From: an uncultured Collinsella sp.
GTDB lineage: Bacteria; Actinomycetota; Coriobacteriia; Coriobacteriales; Coriobacteriaceae
NCBI GenBank assembly: GCA_900555815.1
Contig: USMR01000024.1
Coordinates: 1-8,228, forward strand
DNA length: 8,228 nucleotides
Direction: 5' to 3'
Both the position numbers and the translations under genes were made by a program. Positions within the stretch are counted from its first letter, which is position 1; every line of letters starts with the position of its first letter. The notes under the pieces were generated by a model. The model ran no database searches, had not been told where the DNA came from, and saw only the letters and a program-made list of their open reading frames with translations. This document shows positions 1 to 5,603 of the stretch, one piece after another.

Positions 1-98
1 CGGGCCCGAAGTCCTCCTACACCCCGGCTCCCCGCGCCCTCCCATCCGCGGCCGGCGGACGTATCCATGATGAAAAGCGCAACACGGGCTTGATTACT

Positions 99-284
99 AT
101 GGGAATCGAGGTTGCGACGGTCAACAACGAGATGCTCTGCGACATGGAAGCGATGGAAGCGCTTGCATGGCGCATGCACCAGCGTATGCGAAAGCGGTAC
201 CGGAATCGTGTCGATGCCCGCAGGAAGAAGCAAGAGGCGTTGCTTAACACGCTGCGGGCGTGTTTTGGGCTTAAGCCGGTCTAA
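99..284 (+). CDS. Small basic hypothetical protein (61 aa)
   Basis: I do not recognise this protein. It has 61 residues from ATG 99; a TTG at 90 would add three residues. The N-terminal third is acidic and Met-rich (NEMLCDMEAMEALAW). The middle is strongly basic, with Arg/Lys in nearly every turn (MRKRYRNRVDARRKK), and the end is short and hydrophobic (LRACFGLKPV). This pattern suggests a largely helical, possibly nucleic-acid-binding or membrane-surface protein; that is inference. No signal peptide or membrane segment is visible. There is no clear Shine-Dalgarno upstream of either start, which is the main argument against it. Codon choice (GCG, CGC, GTC, AAG) is compatible with the neighbouring genes. 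An open frame ending at TGA 91-93 overlaps the TTG start, so coupling to an upstream gene cut by the window edge is possible. Nothing else can be supported in positions 1-98. Confidence 0.45.
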   Translation: MGIEVATVNNEMLCDMEAMEALAWRMHQRMRKRYRNRVDARRKKQEALLNTLRACFGLKPV

Positions 285-312
285 TTCGCGCCGAAATAGA
301 GGGCTGATCATA

Positions 313-539
313 TGCCCTGGCCAAAATATGGCAAATATGAGTACTGTCACTAAATCAGTAACAGCAAAATCAAGGAATTTAGGACTCGGAGTCGGCGTAA
401 AGTAAAAAGATAATAAACAAATGTAGAATTACTAAGCATCAGGTTGGCGACACTAAGCCCAAAATCTGTCCGAGAGGCCAAAAGTGCCTGTTATTAAATT
501 GGTAGCAGTACTCATATTTGCCATATTTTGACCGGGGCA
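313..539. repeat. AT-rich element bounded by 34-bp inverted repeats (MITE-like or invertible)
   Basis: Positions 313-346 and 506-539 are inverted copies matching at 32 of 34 positions. The shared core includes AAAATATGGCAAATATGAG and AGTACTG. Similarity continues weakly inward for about 18 bases (roughly 12 of 18 match, ending in TAACAG on the left and its complement on the right). The interior (347-505) is about 38% GC by hand count, far below the neighbouring genes, and holds no plausible ORF. There is no transposase, and I see no clear target-site duplication: the flanks are GATCATA on the left and CCCTAAG on the right. A non-autonomous terminal-inverted-repeat element (MITE) fits the architecture. 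An invertible regulatory segment is the alternative, since the arms are nearly identical. A long hairpin would form in RNA or single-stranded DNA. Confidence 0.7.
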
Positions 540-597
540 CCCTAAGAAGGGTGCCCCGGAGCTCCCCGTGGGGGAGCTCCGGGCTTCATGGGGGCAC
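534..597 (+). other. Hairpin cluster with mutually exclusive pairings
   Basis: Two perfect 10-bp stems abut. The first is 534-543 with 548-557 (GGGGCACCCT, loop AAGA). The second is 558-567 with 571-580 (GGAGCTCCCC, loop GTG), extendable by three pairs (555-557 with 581-583). GTGCCCC at 551-557 can pair either with GGGGCAC at 534-540 or with a second GGGGCAC at 591-597, which would enclose the second stem. The first stem also contains the outer end of the right inverted repeat of the adjacent element. Neither stem is followed by a T run, so these are not standard intrinsic terminators. They may block read-through into the downstream promoter or be part of the mobile element. Confidence 0.6.
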
Positions 598-655
598 GAA
601 TAGCCCGCTCCGACCTGCGAAATCTGTACTCGCGATGCGAATGACGCCCCTAACC

Positions 656-684
656 TTAAACTTTAGCTTGAACTTAGCTATAAT
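656..684 (+). promoter_or_regulatory. Predicted sigma-70-type promoter
   Basis: A perfect TATAAT at 679-684 lies 17 bp downstream of TTAAAC (656-661), a weak match to TTGACA. The predicted start is about 691. The region 651-684 is locally AT-rich within GC-rich DNA, which supports a real promoter. It would transcribe the structured stretch 691-986 and, if transcription continues, the lipoprotein gene. Confidence 0.6.
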
Positions 685-690
685 GCGCTT

Positions 691-986
691 CGTTCCTACC
701 AGGCTGTGGTTGCGGACGGACGAAATGCCCGTCCTAGTCCAAGACAGACGCGGTCAAAGGGATCCACGTAAGCGACCGCGTGCGCGCGGCGCGATCATGG
801 CGCGTCCTAGATGTAAGCCGCACCGTCCGTTCTACTTTCTTTGGGGCAATACCGCCTCGCGGGCGAGCGGGTCAGTCGTGAAGGTGGCTGCGGCCTCCCG
901 AGCAAACACCCCGGTGCGCAAGTGTGGGGTCAAATACCAGGTCAGCTGGTGGGAACAATCTGATATTCCGCGCAACGCACGGATTG
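691..986 (+). ncRNA. Candidate structured RNA (ncRNA or long 5' leader), unidentified
   Basis: This 300-base stretch starts at the predicted transcription start and contains many complementary segments found by eye. A closing helix joins 692-706 (GTTCCTACCAGGCTG) to 943-956 (CAGCTGGTGGGAAC): 14 pairs, one of them a G-U wobble, and one bulged base. Inside it are a bulged 9-bp hairpin at 714-740 (GGAC+GGACG with CGTCC+GTCC), an 8-bp hairpin at 748-781 (ACGCGGTC with GACCGCGT), a 6-bp helix 817-822 with 889-894 (GCCGCA/TGCGGC), and ACCCC/GGGGT at 908-912 with 926-930. CAATC/GATTG (956-960 with 982-986) follows. A local stem 936-940/946-950 competes with the closing helix. I see no tmRNA, RNase P or SRP signature. 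There is no terminator before the lipoprotein gene, so a cis-acting leader is as likely as a free RNA. The fold was drawn by hand and no energies were computed. Confidence 0.4.
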
Positions 987-1033
987 TATACGACACAGAA
1001 GGCAGGGTAGTGGACATGGTGAGGGGCAGCTTG

Positions 1034-2041
1034 ATGCACGCGGCTCGGTTAGGTGCTGGGACCGCAGCGGTCATTGCCGTTTTGGGCCTGAGCGGATGCG
1101 CGTTCAACCCGCTGTCTACGTTCACGACTCCCACGATCGACCAGATCGAGTACGAGACCGTCACGCCGGCGGTGTCGGACGATGCCCTGGTCACTCCCGG
1201 AACCCTGACGGTCGCCCTCGATACTTCCGATGCGCCGCAGGCCATGCAGGGCGCCGACGGCGAGCTCACGGGGTATGCGGTCGACGCCGCCCGCGCCCTC
1301 GCAAGCCGCATGGGCCTTAAGGTCGCCTTTGTCGATGCGTCCTCGGCAGGTTCCGCGCTCGCCGACAAAAAGGCCGATATCTTTATCGGCGAGATCAACT
1401 CCACAGACGGGGACGTTAGCTCGCTCGGCACCTGCCTGTACGATGCCGCTTCTGTGTTCGGTAAAACCAGCGATGGTGGGTCGCTAAGCGTTTCCACCGA
1501 TACCCTTAACACGTCTACCTTGGGTGTCCAGATGTCCTCGGCCTCGCAGGAGGCGCTTGCCAAGCAGAGCATCACCGCCAACCAAAAGACCTACTCCAAC
1601 ATCAACGAGTGCTTTGAGGCGCTCGAGTCCGGCGAGGTCGACTATGTGATCTGCGACTCCACGGCCGGCGGCTACCTTGCACGCCTGATGAGCGAGGTCT
1701 CCTATGTCGGTGCGCTCGAGGCGCCCTCGACGCTTGGTGTTGCGGGCCTCTCGTCCAATGACGAACTGTGCCGTGCCGTGAGTGATGCCCTCGACGACAT
1801 CACGGTCGACGGTACGCTCGAGGCGGTTCACTGCGTCTGGTACGGTCAGATTCCCTACGACCTCACTACTAAGACGGTTTCGGGCGCTAACGTGCAACCG
1901 GGCGACTCTGAGTCCAGTGAGACCACGTCCTCCGGCAGCGAGTCTTTCGATTCCAACAATGAGACCGCATCCTCCGAGGACAAATCGTCCAGCCAGGAAG
2001 GCACCATCACTGACGATGACATTAACAAACTCAATAGCTAG
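1034..2041 (+). CDS. Solute-binding lipoprotein (SBP_bac_3-like)
   Basis: This is probably an extracytoplasmic solute-binding protein, anchored by lipid to the outer face of the membrane, that hands a small polar ligand to an ABC importer. Residues 1-21 form a short lipoprotein signal peptide (R5, hydrophobic stretch 6-20) with the lipobox LSGC and lipidated Cys22. From about residue 53 the pattern follows the family of periplasmic amino-acid-binding proteins: GTLTVALDTSDAP, a GYAVDAARALASRMGLKVAFV segment, KADIFIGEI, then a second lobe with TLGVQMSSASQEAL and SGEVDYVICDS. The last 45 residues are Ser/Glu/Asp-rich and look disordered. ATG 1034 was chosen because AGGGG sits 7 bases upstream and the signal peptide then has normal length; ATG 1016 (six residues longer) is the alternative. 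No permease or ATPase gene is adjacent, so it is an orphan here. The ligand cannot be read from the sequence. Confidence 0.85.
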   Translation: MHAARLGAGTAAVIAVLGLSGCAFNPLSTFTTPTIDQIEYETVTPAVSDDALVTPGTLTVALDTSDAPQAMQGADGELTGYAVDAARALASRMGLKVAFVDASSAGSALADKKADIFIGEINSTDGDVSSLGTCLYDAASVFGKTSDGGSLSVSTDTLNTSTLGVQMSSASQEALAKQSITANQKTYSNINECFEALESGEVDYVICDSTAGGYLARLMSEVSYVGALEAPSTLGVAGLSSNDELCRAVSDALDDITVDGTLEAVHCVWYGQIPYDLTTKTVSGANVQPGDSESSETTSSGSESFDSNNETASSEDKSSSQEGTITDDDINKLNS

Positions 2042-2107
2042 TTATTGCTAGGGGTGGTGTCTCCTATACGTTGGAAAGGACACCTCTTCACGGTTTCAAC
2101 ACGCACT

Positions 2108-2141
2108 GCCGGGCTTCCCCGATGGGGGAGCCCGGCTTTTT
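2108..2141 (+). terminator. Intrinsic terminator after the lipoprotein gene
   Basis: A 13-bp stem with one G-U pair (GCCGGGCTTCCCC at 2108-2120, loop GAT, complementary arm 2124-2136) is followed by five T residues (2137-2141). A smaller stem, GGTGTC/GACACC (2056-2061 with 2079-2084), precedes it just after the stop codon. Together they should insulate hpf from the lipoprotein transcript. Confidence 0.9.
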
Positions 2142-2213
2142 CATCCCAATAAAACCAGCAGGTCAAAGCCAATTTTCGGGACCAAATACAAAGCCGCCGA
2201 CGCCCTCCCATAG

Positions 2214-2237
2214 CGCACTTTGCCACGGAAAAGTGCG
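2214..2237 (+). other. Hairpin in the hpf upstream region
   Basis: A perfect 8-bp stem (CGCACTTT at 2214-2221 with AAAGTGCG at 2230-2237) has an 8-base loop and no T run. It lies about 120 bases before the hpf start. It could be part of a leader or an operator. I find no convincing -35/-10 pair in 2142-2358; TTGCCA at 2220-2225 has no well-spaced partner. Confidence 0.4.
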
Positions 2238-2358
2238 AGACTTCGGTATGCGGTATCAAGCAATCGTTATTCGGGTCTTTAGGAATCCGCGTGATTAAAT
2301 GCACGGCAATGGGTACATAGCCAGTACAGTAAGTCCCCGAGGCAGATTGGAGCCACGT

Positions 2359-2943
2359 ATGGATATCAAGGTTTCTGGACGCAAGACGACGGTAACCGAT
2401 GCTCTGCGTGCGCATGTGGATGAGAAGATCGGCGAGGCGCTCAAGGTTTTCGATATCGAGCCCATGACGGTCGACGTTGTACTTCGCTATGAGAAGAACC
2501 CCTCGAACCCCAACCCGGCAATCGTCGAGGTTACGGTTCGTGCCCGCGGTTCGGTGATTCGCGTTGCCGAGCACGGTGCGGATATGTACGCCGCCATCGA
2601 CCTCTCCGCCGATAAGGTCACCCGCCAGCTGCGCAAGTTCAAGACCAAGGTCGTGGACAACCGCCAGGGCGGTGCCAGCGCAGCGGATGTCGCGCCGGTC
2701 GAGCGCGTCGAGGATCTGGCCGACCTGCTGCTGCCCGAGGAGGACGACGACCTGCTCGTCCGCGAGAAGGTCATCGATGTCACCCCGATGACTGAGGAGC
2801 AGGCGCTGGTGCAGACCGATCTGCTGGGCCATGACTTCTACGTGTTTGAGAACGCGACGACTGGCCTCATCAATGTGGTGTATCACCGTAAGAATGGTGG
2901 ATATGGCATCATCAAGCCCCGCATCGAAACACTTGACGAGTAA
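2359..2943 (+). CDS. hpf: Ribosome hibernation promoting factor, long form
   Basis: Long HPF binds the 30S decoding region and joins two 70S ribosomes into inactive 100S dimers in stationary phase or stress. The protein has 194 residues, the usual long-form length. Residues 1-100 form the S30AE (YfiA/RaiA) domain: MDIKVSGRKTTVTDALRAHV, then VEVTVRARGSVIRV and the basic helix DKVTRQLRKFKTKV that contacts rRNA. A variable acidic linker (about 101-133) leads to the C-terminal dimerisation domain (134-190), with VREKVIDVTPMTEEQAL, LLGHDFYVFENATTG and the terminal VVYHRKNGGYGIIKP. ATG 2359 is chosen for the TTGGAG site 6 bases upstream and the family-typical N-terminus. The frame is open back to ATG 2299, but those 20 residues look unlike the family. 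It has its own upstream region after the previous terminator and its own terminator downstream, so it is probably monocistronic apart from read-through. Confidence 0.95.
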   Translation: MDIKVSGRKTTVTDALRAHVDEKIGEALKVFDIEPMTVDVVLRYEKNPSNPNPAIVEVTVRARGSVIRVAEHGADMYAAIDLSADKVTRQLRKFKTKVVDNRQGGASAADVAPVERVEDLADLLLPEEDDDLLVREKVIDVTPMTEEQALVQTDLLGHDFYVFENATTGLINVVYHRKNGGYGIIKPRIETLDE

Positions 2944-2947
2944 AATA

Positions 2948-2969
2948 CGTTAACTTGCATGAGTTAACG
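2948..2969. promoter_or_regulatory. Perfect inverted repeat between hpf and degV
   Basis: CGTTAACT (2948-2955) and AGTTAACG (2962-2969) form a perfect 8-bp inverted repeat around TGCATG. It begins five bases after the hpf stop codon and just before the terminator. A TTGACG hexamer at 2933-2938 sits 17 bases upstream of the repeat centre, where a -10 would be, but TGCATG is a poor -10. It could be an operator for degV, or simply an extra RNA stem before the terminator. Confidence 0.4.
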
Positions 2970-2972
2970 GTT

Positions 2973-3004
2973 GGCGGCCATCCCATGCGGATGGCCGCCT
3001 TTTT
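2973..3004 (+). terminator. Intrinsic terminator between hpf and degV
   Basis: A perfect 11-bp stem (GGCGGCCATCC at 2973-2983 with 2989-2999, loop CATGC) is followed by five T residues (3000-3004). It ends four bases before the AAGGAG site of degV (3009-3014). Any degV transcript must therefore read through it or start upstream and carry it in the leader. Confidence 0.9.
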
Positions 3005-3022
3005 ACGTAAGGAGTCGCTTTG

Positions 3023-3976
3023 ATGGACAGAGCTGCATCTACCGGCCATTCTGACCGCTGCCGCATCGTCGTCGATACCTGCTGCGACTTTAGCCCCGAG
3101 GTCGCCGCGAACCTTGATGTCGATATCCTGGGTTTCCCCTTCATTATCGATGGCGAGGAGCGCACGGATGACATCTGGTCGAGCATCACACCCAAGGAGT
3201 TCTACGACCGCATGCGCGCTGGTGCCCGCGTGTCCACCTCGGCTGTGTCGCTCGGTCGCTATATCGAGTTCTTTACCGAGTGCGCCAAAGAGGGCACGCC
3301 CACGGTCTACCTGTGCTTTACCTCGGCGCTGTCGTCGAGCTACAACTCCGCGTGCCAGGCGGCGGACGCCGTGCGCGCCGAGTATCCCAACTTTGAGCTG
3401 TACGTGGTCGACAACGCTCTGCCCTGCGCGACCGGCGCGCTCTTGGCGCTCGAGGCCGTGCGCCAGCGCTCGGCGGGACTCACCGCCAAGCAGCTGGTCG
3501 ACTGGGCAAACGAGGCAAAGACCTACGTCCACGGCTACTTTACGCTCGAGAGCTTCGACGCGCTGGCTGCCGGCGGCCGCATTCCGCCCGCGGCGGCGCA
3601 GCTCACGGCAAAGCTCGATGTCAAGCCCGAGCTCTCCTACGACCTTGCCGGCTCGCTGTCGCTGATTGGCGTCAACCGCGGCCGCAAGAAGGCGCTCAAG
3701 TCCATCCTCAAGTCGTTCCGCGAGAACTACGTGCCCGACCGCACCATGCCCATCGCCATCATGACGGCCGATGCCGAGAAGGACGGCGACTGGCTCGAAG
3801 CCGCCATCCGCAAGGAGGAGGGCTGCGCCGACGTCACAATCATTCGCAGCTCCGTGGGCCCCACCATCGGCTCGCACGTGGGCCCCGGCATGGTGGCCTG
3901 CGCGTTTTGGGGCAAGAACCGCGCCGACAAGGCGTCGCTTTCCGACCGCATCGCCCGCCGCGTGCGCGGCCAGTAG
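3023..3976 (+). CDS. DegV family fatty-acid-binding protein
   Basis: DegV (FakB-type) proteins bind one fatty acid in a buried tunnel and present its carboxylate to the kinase FakA, so exogenous fatty acids enter phospholipid synthesis. This is a cytosolic 317-residue protein, slightly longer than the roughly 280 usual for the family. Visible family landmarks are the start RIVVDTCCDFSPEVA (14-28), the STSAVS segment (71-76, the TSQPS position), FTSALSSSYNSA (99-110, the SS.LSGTY position), YVVDNALPCATGALLAL (127-143), and the C-terminal SVGPTIGSHVGPGMVACAF (277-295), whose HxGPG matches the fatty-acid-head-group loop. ATG 3023 is chosen over TTG 3020 because AAGGAG lies 8 bases upstream. No fakA is in the window, and many genomes carry several degV copies. 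The bound lipid cannot be predicted. The terminator directly upstream makes its expression control unusual. Confidence 0.93.
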   Translation: MDRAASTGHSDRCRIVVDTCCDFSPEVAANLDVDILGFPFIIDGEERTDDIWSSITPKEFYDRMRAGARVSTSAVSLGRYIEFFTECAKEGTPTVYLCFTSALSSSYNSACQAADAVRAEYPNFELYVVDNALPCATGALLALEAVRQRSAGLTAKQLVDWANEAKTYVHGYFTLESFDALAAGGRIPPAAAQLTAKLDVKPELSYDLAGSLSLIGVNRGRKKALKSILKSFRENYVPDRTMPIAIMTADAEKDGDWLEAAIRKEEGCADVTIIRSSVGPTIGSHVGPGMVACAFWGKNRADKASLSDRIARRVRGQ

Positions 3977-4074
3977 GCAAGCGCTGCGTCCGTAATCGCC
4001 TTCGACTCACAGCCCAAACGCTGGCACCGAGTATTCAACCTGGTAACAACACCCAACCCAAAAGGAAAGGTTTC

Positions 4075-5154
4075 ATGGCAAACAAGCTCTCTGTCGCATT
4101 TATCGGCACCGGAATCATGGGTGCCCCCATCGCCGGTCACATCCTGGATGCCGGCTATCCCGTCACGGTCAACAACCGCACCAAGTCCAAGGCCGCAGCG
4201 CTTATCGAGCGCGGCGCCGTCTGGGCCGATACGCCGGCAGATGCCGTGGCGAACGCCGACGTCATCTTTACCATGGTGGGTTATCCCTCCGAGGTCGAGG
4301 AGCTCTACCTGGCGGGCGACGGCCTGCTCGCGTGCACCAAGCCGGGTGCGGTCCTGATCGATCTCACCACGAGCTCGCCCGAGCTCGCCCGTGACATTGC
4401 CGAGGCCGCCCAGGTTTCTGGTCGCATGGCGTTTGACTGCCCCGTCACCGGCGGCGAGTCGGGTGCTATCGCCGGCACGCTCACGGCTATCGTGGGCGCT
4501 ACCGAGAACGACATCGCCCCGGTCCGCGACATCCTTGCCACCTTTGCGGCCAACATCTGCTGCTTCGACGGCGCCGGCAAGGGCCAGGCTGCCAAGCTCG
4601 CCAATCAGGTGTCGCTGGGCGCCTGCATGGTTGGCATGGCGGACGCCATGGCATTTGCCGAGTTGAGCGGCCTTGACCTGGAGAAGACCCGCCAGATGAT
4701 CCTGGGCGGCACCGGTAAGTCCGGCGCCATGGAGAGCCTGGCGCCCAAGGCGCTCGACGGCGACTACAAGCCCGGCTTTATGGTCGAGCACTTCATTAAG
4801 GACCTGCGTCTGGCGCTCGCCTACGCCGATGATCGCGAGCTCGCGCTGCCCGGCGCCGACGTCGCCTTTACGCTCTATGACATGCTCGACGCCATCGGCG
4901 GCGCCAAGCTGGGTACCCAGGCCATCACGGTCCTCTATAAGGAGGAGGCCGACGCCATTGCCGCCGGTCTGGACTGGTCGCAGTATCGTCCCGAAGAGCA
5001 TGGCGCTCACGAGGAAGGCTGCGGTTGCGGCGAGCATGGCGACGACCACGAGTGCGGTTGCGGCCACCACCATGGCGAGGACCACGAGTGCTGCGGCGGC
5101 CACGGCCATGACGACGGCCACGAGTGCTGCTGCGGCCACCATCACGGGGAGTAG
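4075..5154 (+). CDS. YkwC-like beta-hydroxyacid dehydrogenase with Cys/His-rich metal-binding tail
   Basis: This is an NAD(P)-dependent beta-hydroxyacid dehydrogenase (3-hydroxyisobutyrate dehydrogenase superfamily), cytosolic, oxidising a short 3-hydroxyacid or reducing the semialdehyde. Its wording is closest to Bacillus YkwC-type proteins (TMVGYPSEVEE, VEHFIKDLRLAL). Residues 7-16 carry the Rossmann loop FIGTGIMG. NNRTKSK after the second strand places an Arg where NADP-preferring relatives have one. The substrate loop DCPVTGGESGAIAGTL is at 121-136. The catalytic-Lys motif GKGQAAKLANQ is at 168-178, with K174 as the likely catalytic Lys. The family fold ends near residue 300. Residues 307-359 are an added tail with 14 His and 9 Cys, built on a 12-residue repeat, typical of zinc/nickel/copper binding but not of this family. 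An AGGAAAGG site is 4 bases before ATG 4075. It leads a tight gene cluster. The exact substrate is unknown. Confidence 0.9.
   Translation: MANKLSVAFIGTGIMGAPIAGHILDAGYPVTVNNRTKSKAAALIERGAVWADTPADAVANADVIFTMVGYPSEVEELYLAGDGLLACTKPGAVLIDLTTSSPELARDIAEAAQVSGRMAFDCPVTGGESGAIAGTLTAIVGATENDIAPVRDILATFAANICCFDGAGKGQAAKLANQVSLGACMVGMADAMAFAELSGLDLEKTRQMILGGTGKSGAMESLAPKALDGDYKPGFMVEHFIKDLRLALAYADDRELALPGADVAFTLYDMLDAIGGAKLGTQAITVLYKEEADAIAAGLDWSQYRPEEHGAHEEGCGCGEHGDDHECGCGHHHGEDHECCGGHGHDDGHECCCGHHHGE
5044..5151 (+). repeat. Three in-frame 36-bp tandem repeats encoding the metal-binding tail
   Basis: CCACGAGTGC recurs at 5046, 5082 and 5118, an exact 36-base period. The encoded 12-residue units are DHECGCGHHHGE, DHECCGGHGHDD and GHECCCGHHHGE (residues 324-335, 336-347, 348-359). 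A more degenerate unit precedes them (about 5008-5043). The period keeps frame, so copy number could change by slippage without breaking the gene. The stop codon follows the last unit directly. Confidence 0.85.
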
Positions 5155-5159
5155 CGCCC

Positions 5160-5588
5160 ATGAGCTGGACGTTCGTGGTGCTTGCGCTGGTGCTCTTTCT
5201 CTTTGCGATCTACATCGGCTTTTTGTGCGGCCAGTGGGCGTGCGAAAAGCGCGTCATCACCAAGCGCGACTACTGGATCGCCAATTTTGCAGGTGCGGCG
5301 GCAGTCGTCCTGCTGACCTGGGTGTTTTCGCTGTTCCCGCTGGTGCAGTTTGCGCCGATCGGCTGGCTCGGCGGCTTTATCGCCGGTCTTAAGATGAGCT
5401 TTGGCGAGTCCGTCGGCCCAAGGCGCAAGCACGATGAGGTCTTTAACGACAACAACGCACACCGCGCCGCCGCCGATGCGGGCGACGCCGAGGAGCGCCG
5501 CCGTGCGCGTCGCAATGGCGCTGCCGACCGACAGCTTATCTCGGTCACCGATGACAGCAAGGGTGCTGGCAAGCACGCTAAGAAATAG
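5160..5588 (+). CDS. Small membrane protein, function unknown
   Basis: I do not recognise this 142-residue protein. Residues 3-24 form a strongly hydrophobic first membrane helix (FVVLALVLFLFAIYIGFL). A short basic, Cys-containing loop follows (CGQWACEKRVITKRDYW). A second helix spans about 38-62 (ANFAGAAAVVLLTWVFSLF), and a Gly-rich hydrophobic stretch at 63-79 (PIGWLGGFIAGLKM) may be a third, partial one. The last 60 residues are hydrophilic and Arg/Lys/Ala-rich, probably a cytosolic tail (EERRRARRNGAADR, ending KGAGKHAKK). ATG 5160 is chosen because GGGGAG (5146-5151) lies 8 bases upstream, overlapping the end of the dehydrogenase gene; the gap to that stop codon is 5 bases, so translation is probably coupled. 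The context gives no clear function. Confidence 0.8.
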   Translation: MSWTFVVLALVLFLFAIYIGFLCGQWACEKRVITKRDYWIANFAGAAAVVLLTWVFSLFPLVQFAPIGWLGGFIAGLKMSFGESVGPRRKHDEVFNDNNAHRAAADAGDAEERRRARRNGAADRQLISVTDDSKGAGKHAKK

Positions 5589-5603
5589 TAAGAAGAGGTA
5601 ACT

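Noticed and set aside
347..505. Promoter inside the inverted-repeat element (GATAAT at 409-414)
   Set aside because: No acceptable -35 at proper spacing on either strand; AT-rich DNA gives -10-like matches easily.
313..539. CRISPR array
   Set aside because: Only two repeat copies, in inverted orientation and about 160 bases apart, with no spacer periodicity or cas genes.
534..580. Intrinsic terminator at the GC-rich stems
   Set aside because: The stems are perfect but no T run follows either one, so I describe them as hairpins only.
691..986. tmRNA, RNase P RNA or SRP RNA
   Set aside because: No tmRNA tRNA-like ends, no RNase P core sequence (GAGGAAAGTCC) and no SRP GGAAG-type tetraloop motif were found.
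832..1581. Long minus-strand open frame (249 codons)
   Set aside because: It lies opposite the lipoprotein gene in GC-rich DNA, has no ribosome site and translates to a composition typical of antisense shadow frames.
2299..2358. Longer hpf start at ATG 2299
   Set aside because: No Shine-Dalgarno at this ATG, and the added 20 residues do not resemble the family, whereas ATG 2359 has both a good site and the typical N-terminus.
3727..5145. Minus-strand open frame of 472 codons opposite degV and the dehydrogenase
   Set aside because: Two well-recognised plus-strand families cover it, and the predicted protein begins with a repetitive Val/Ala/Met-rich run that is the complement of the Cys/His repeats.
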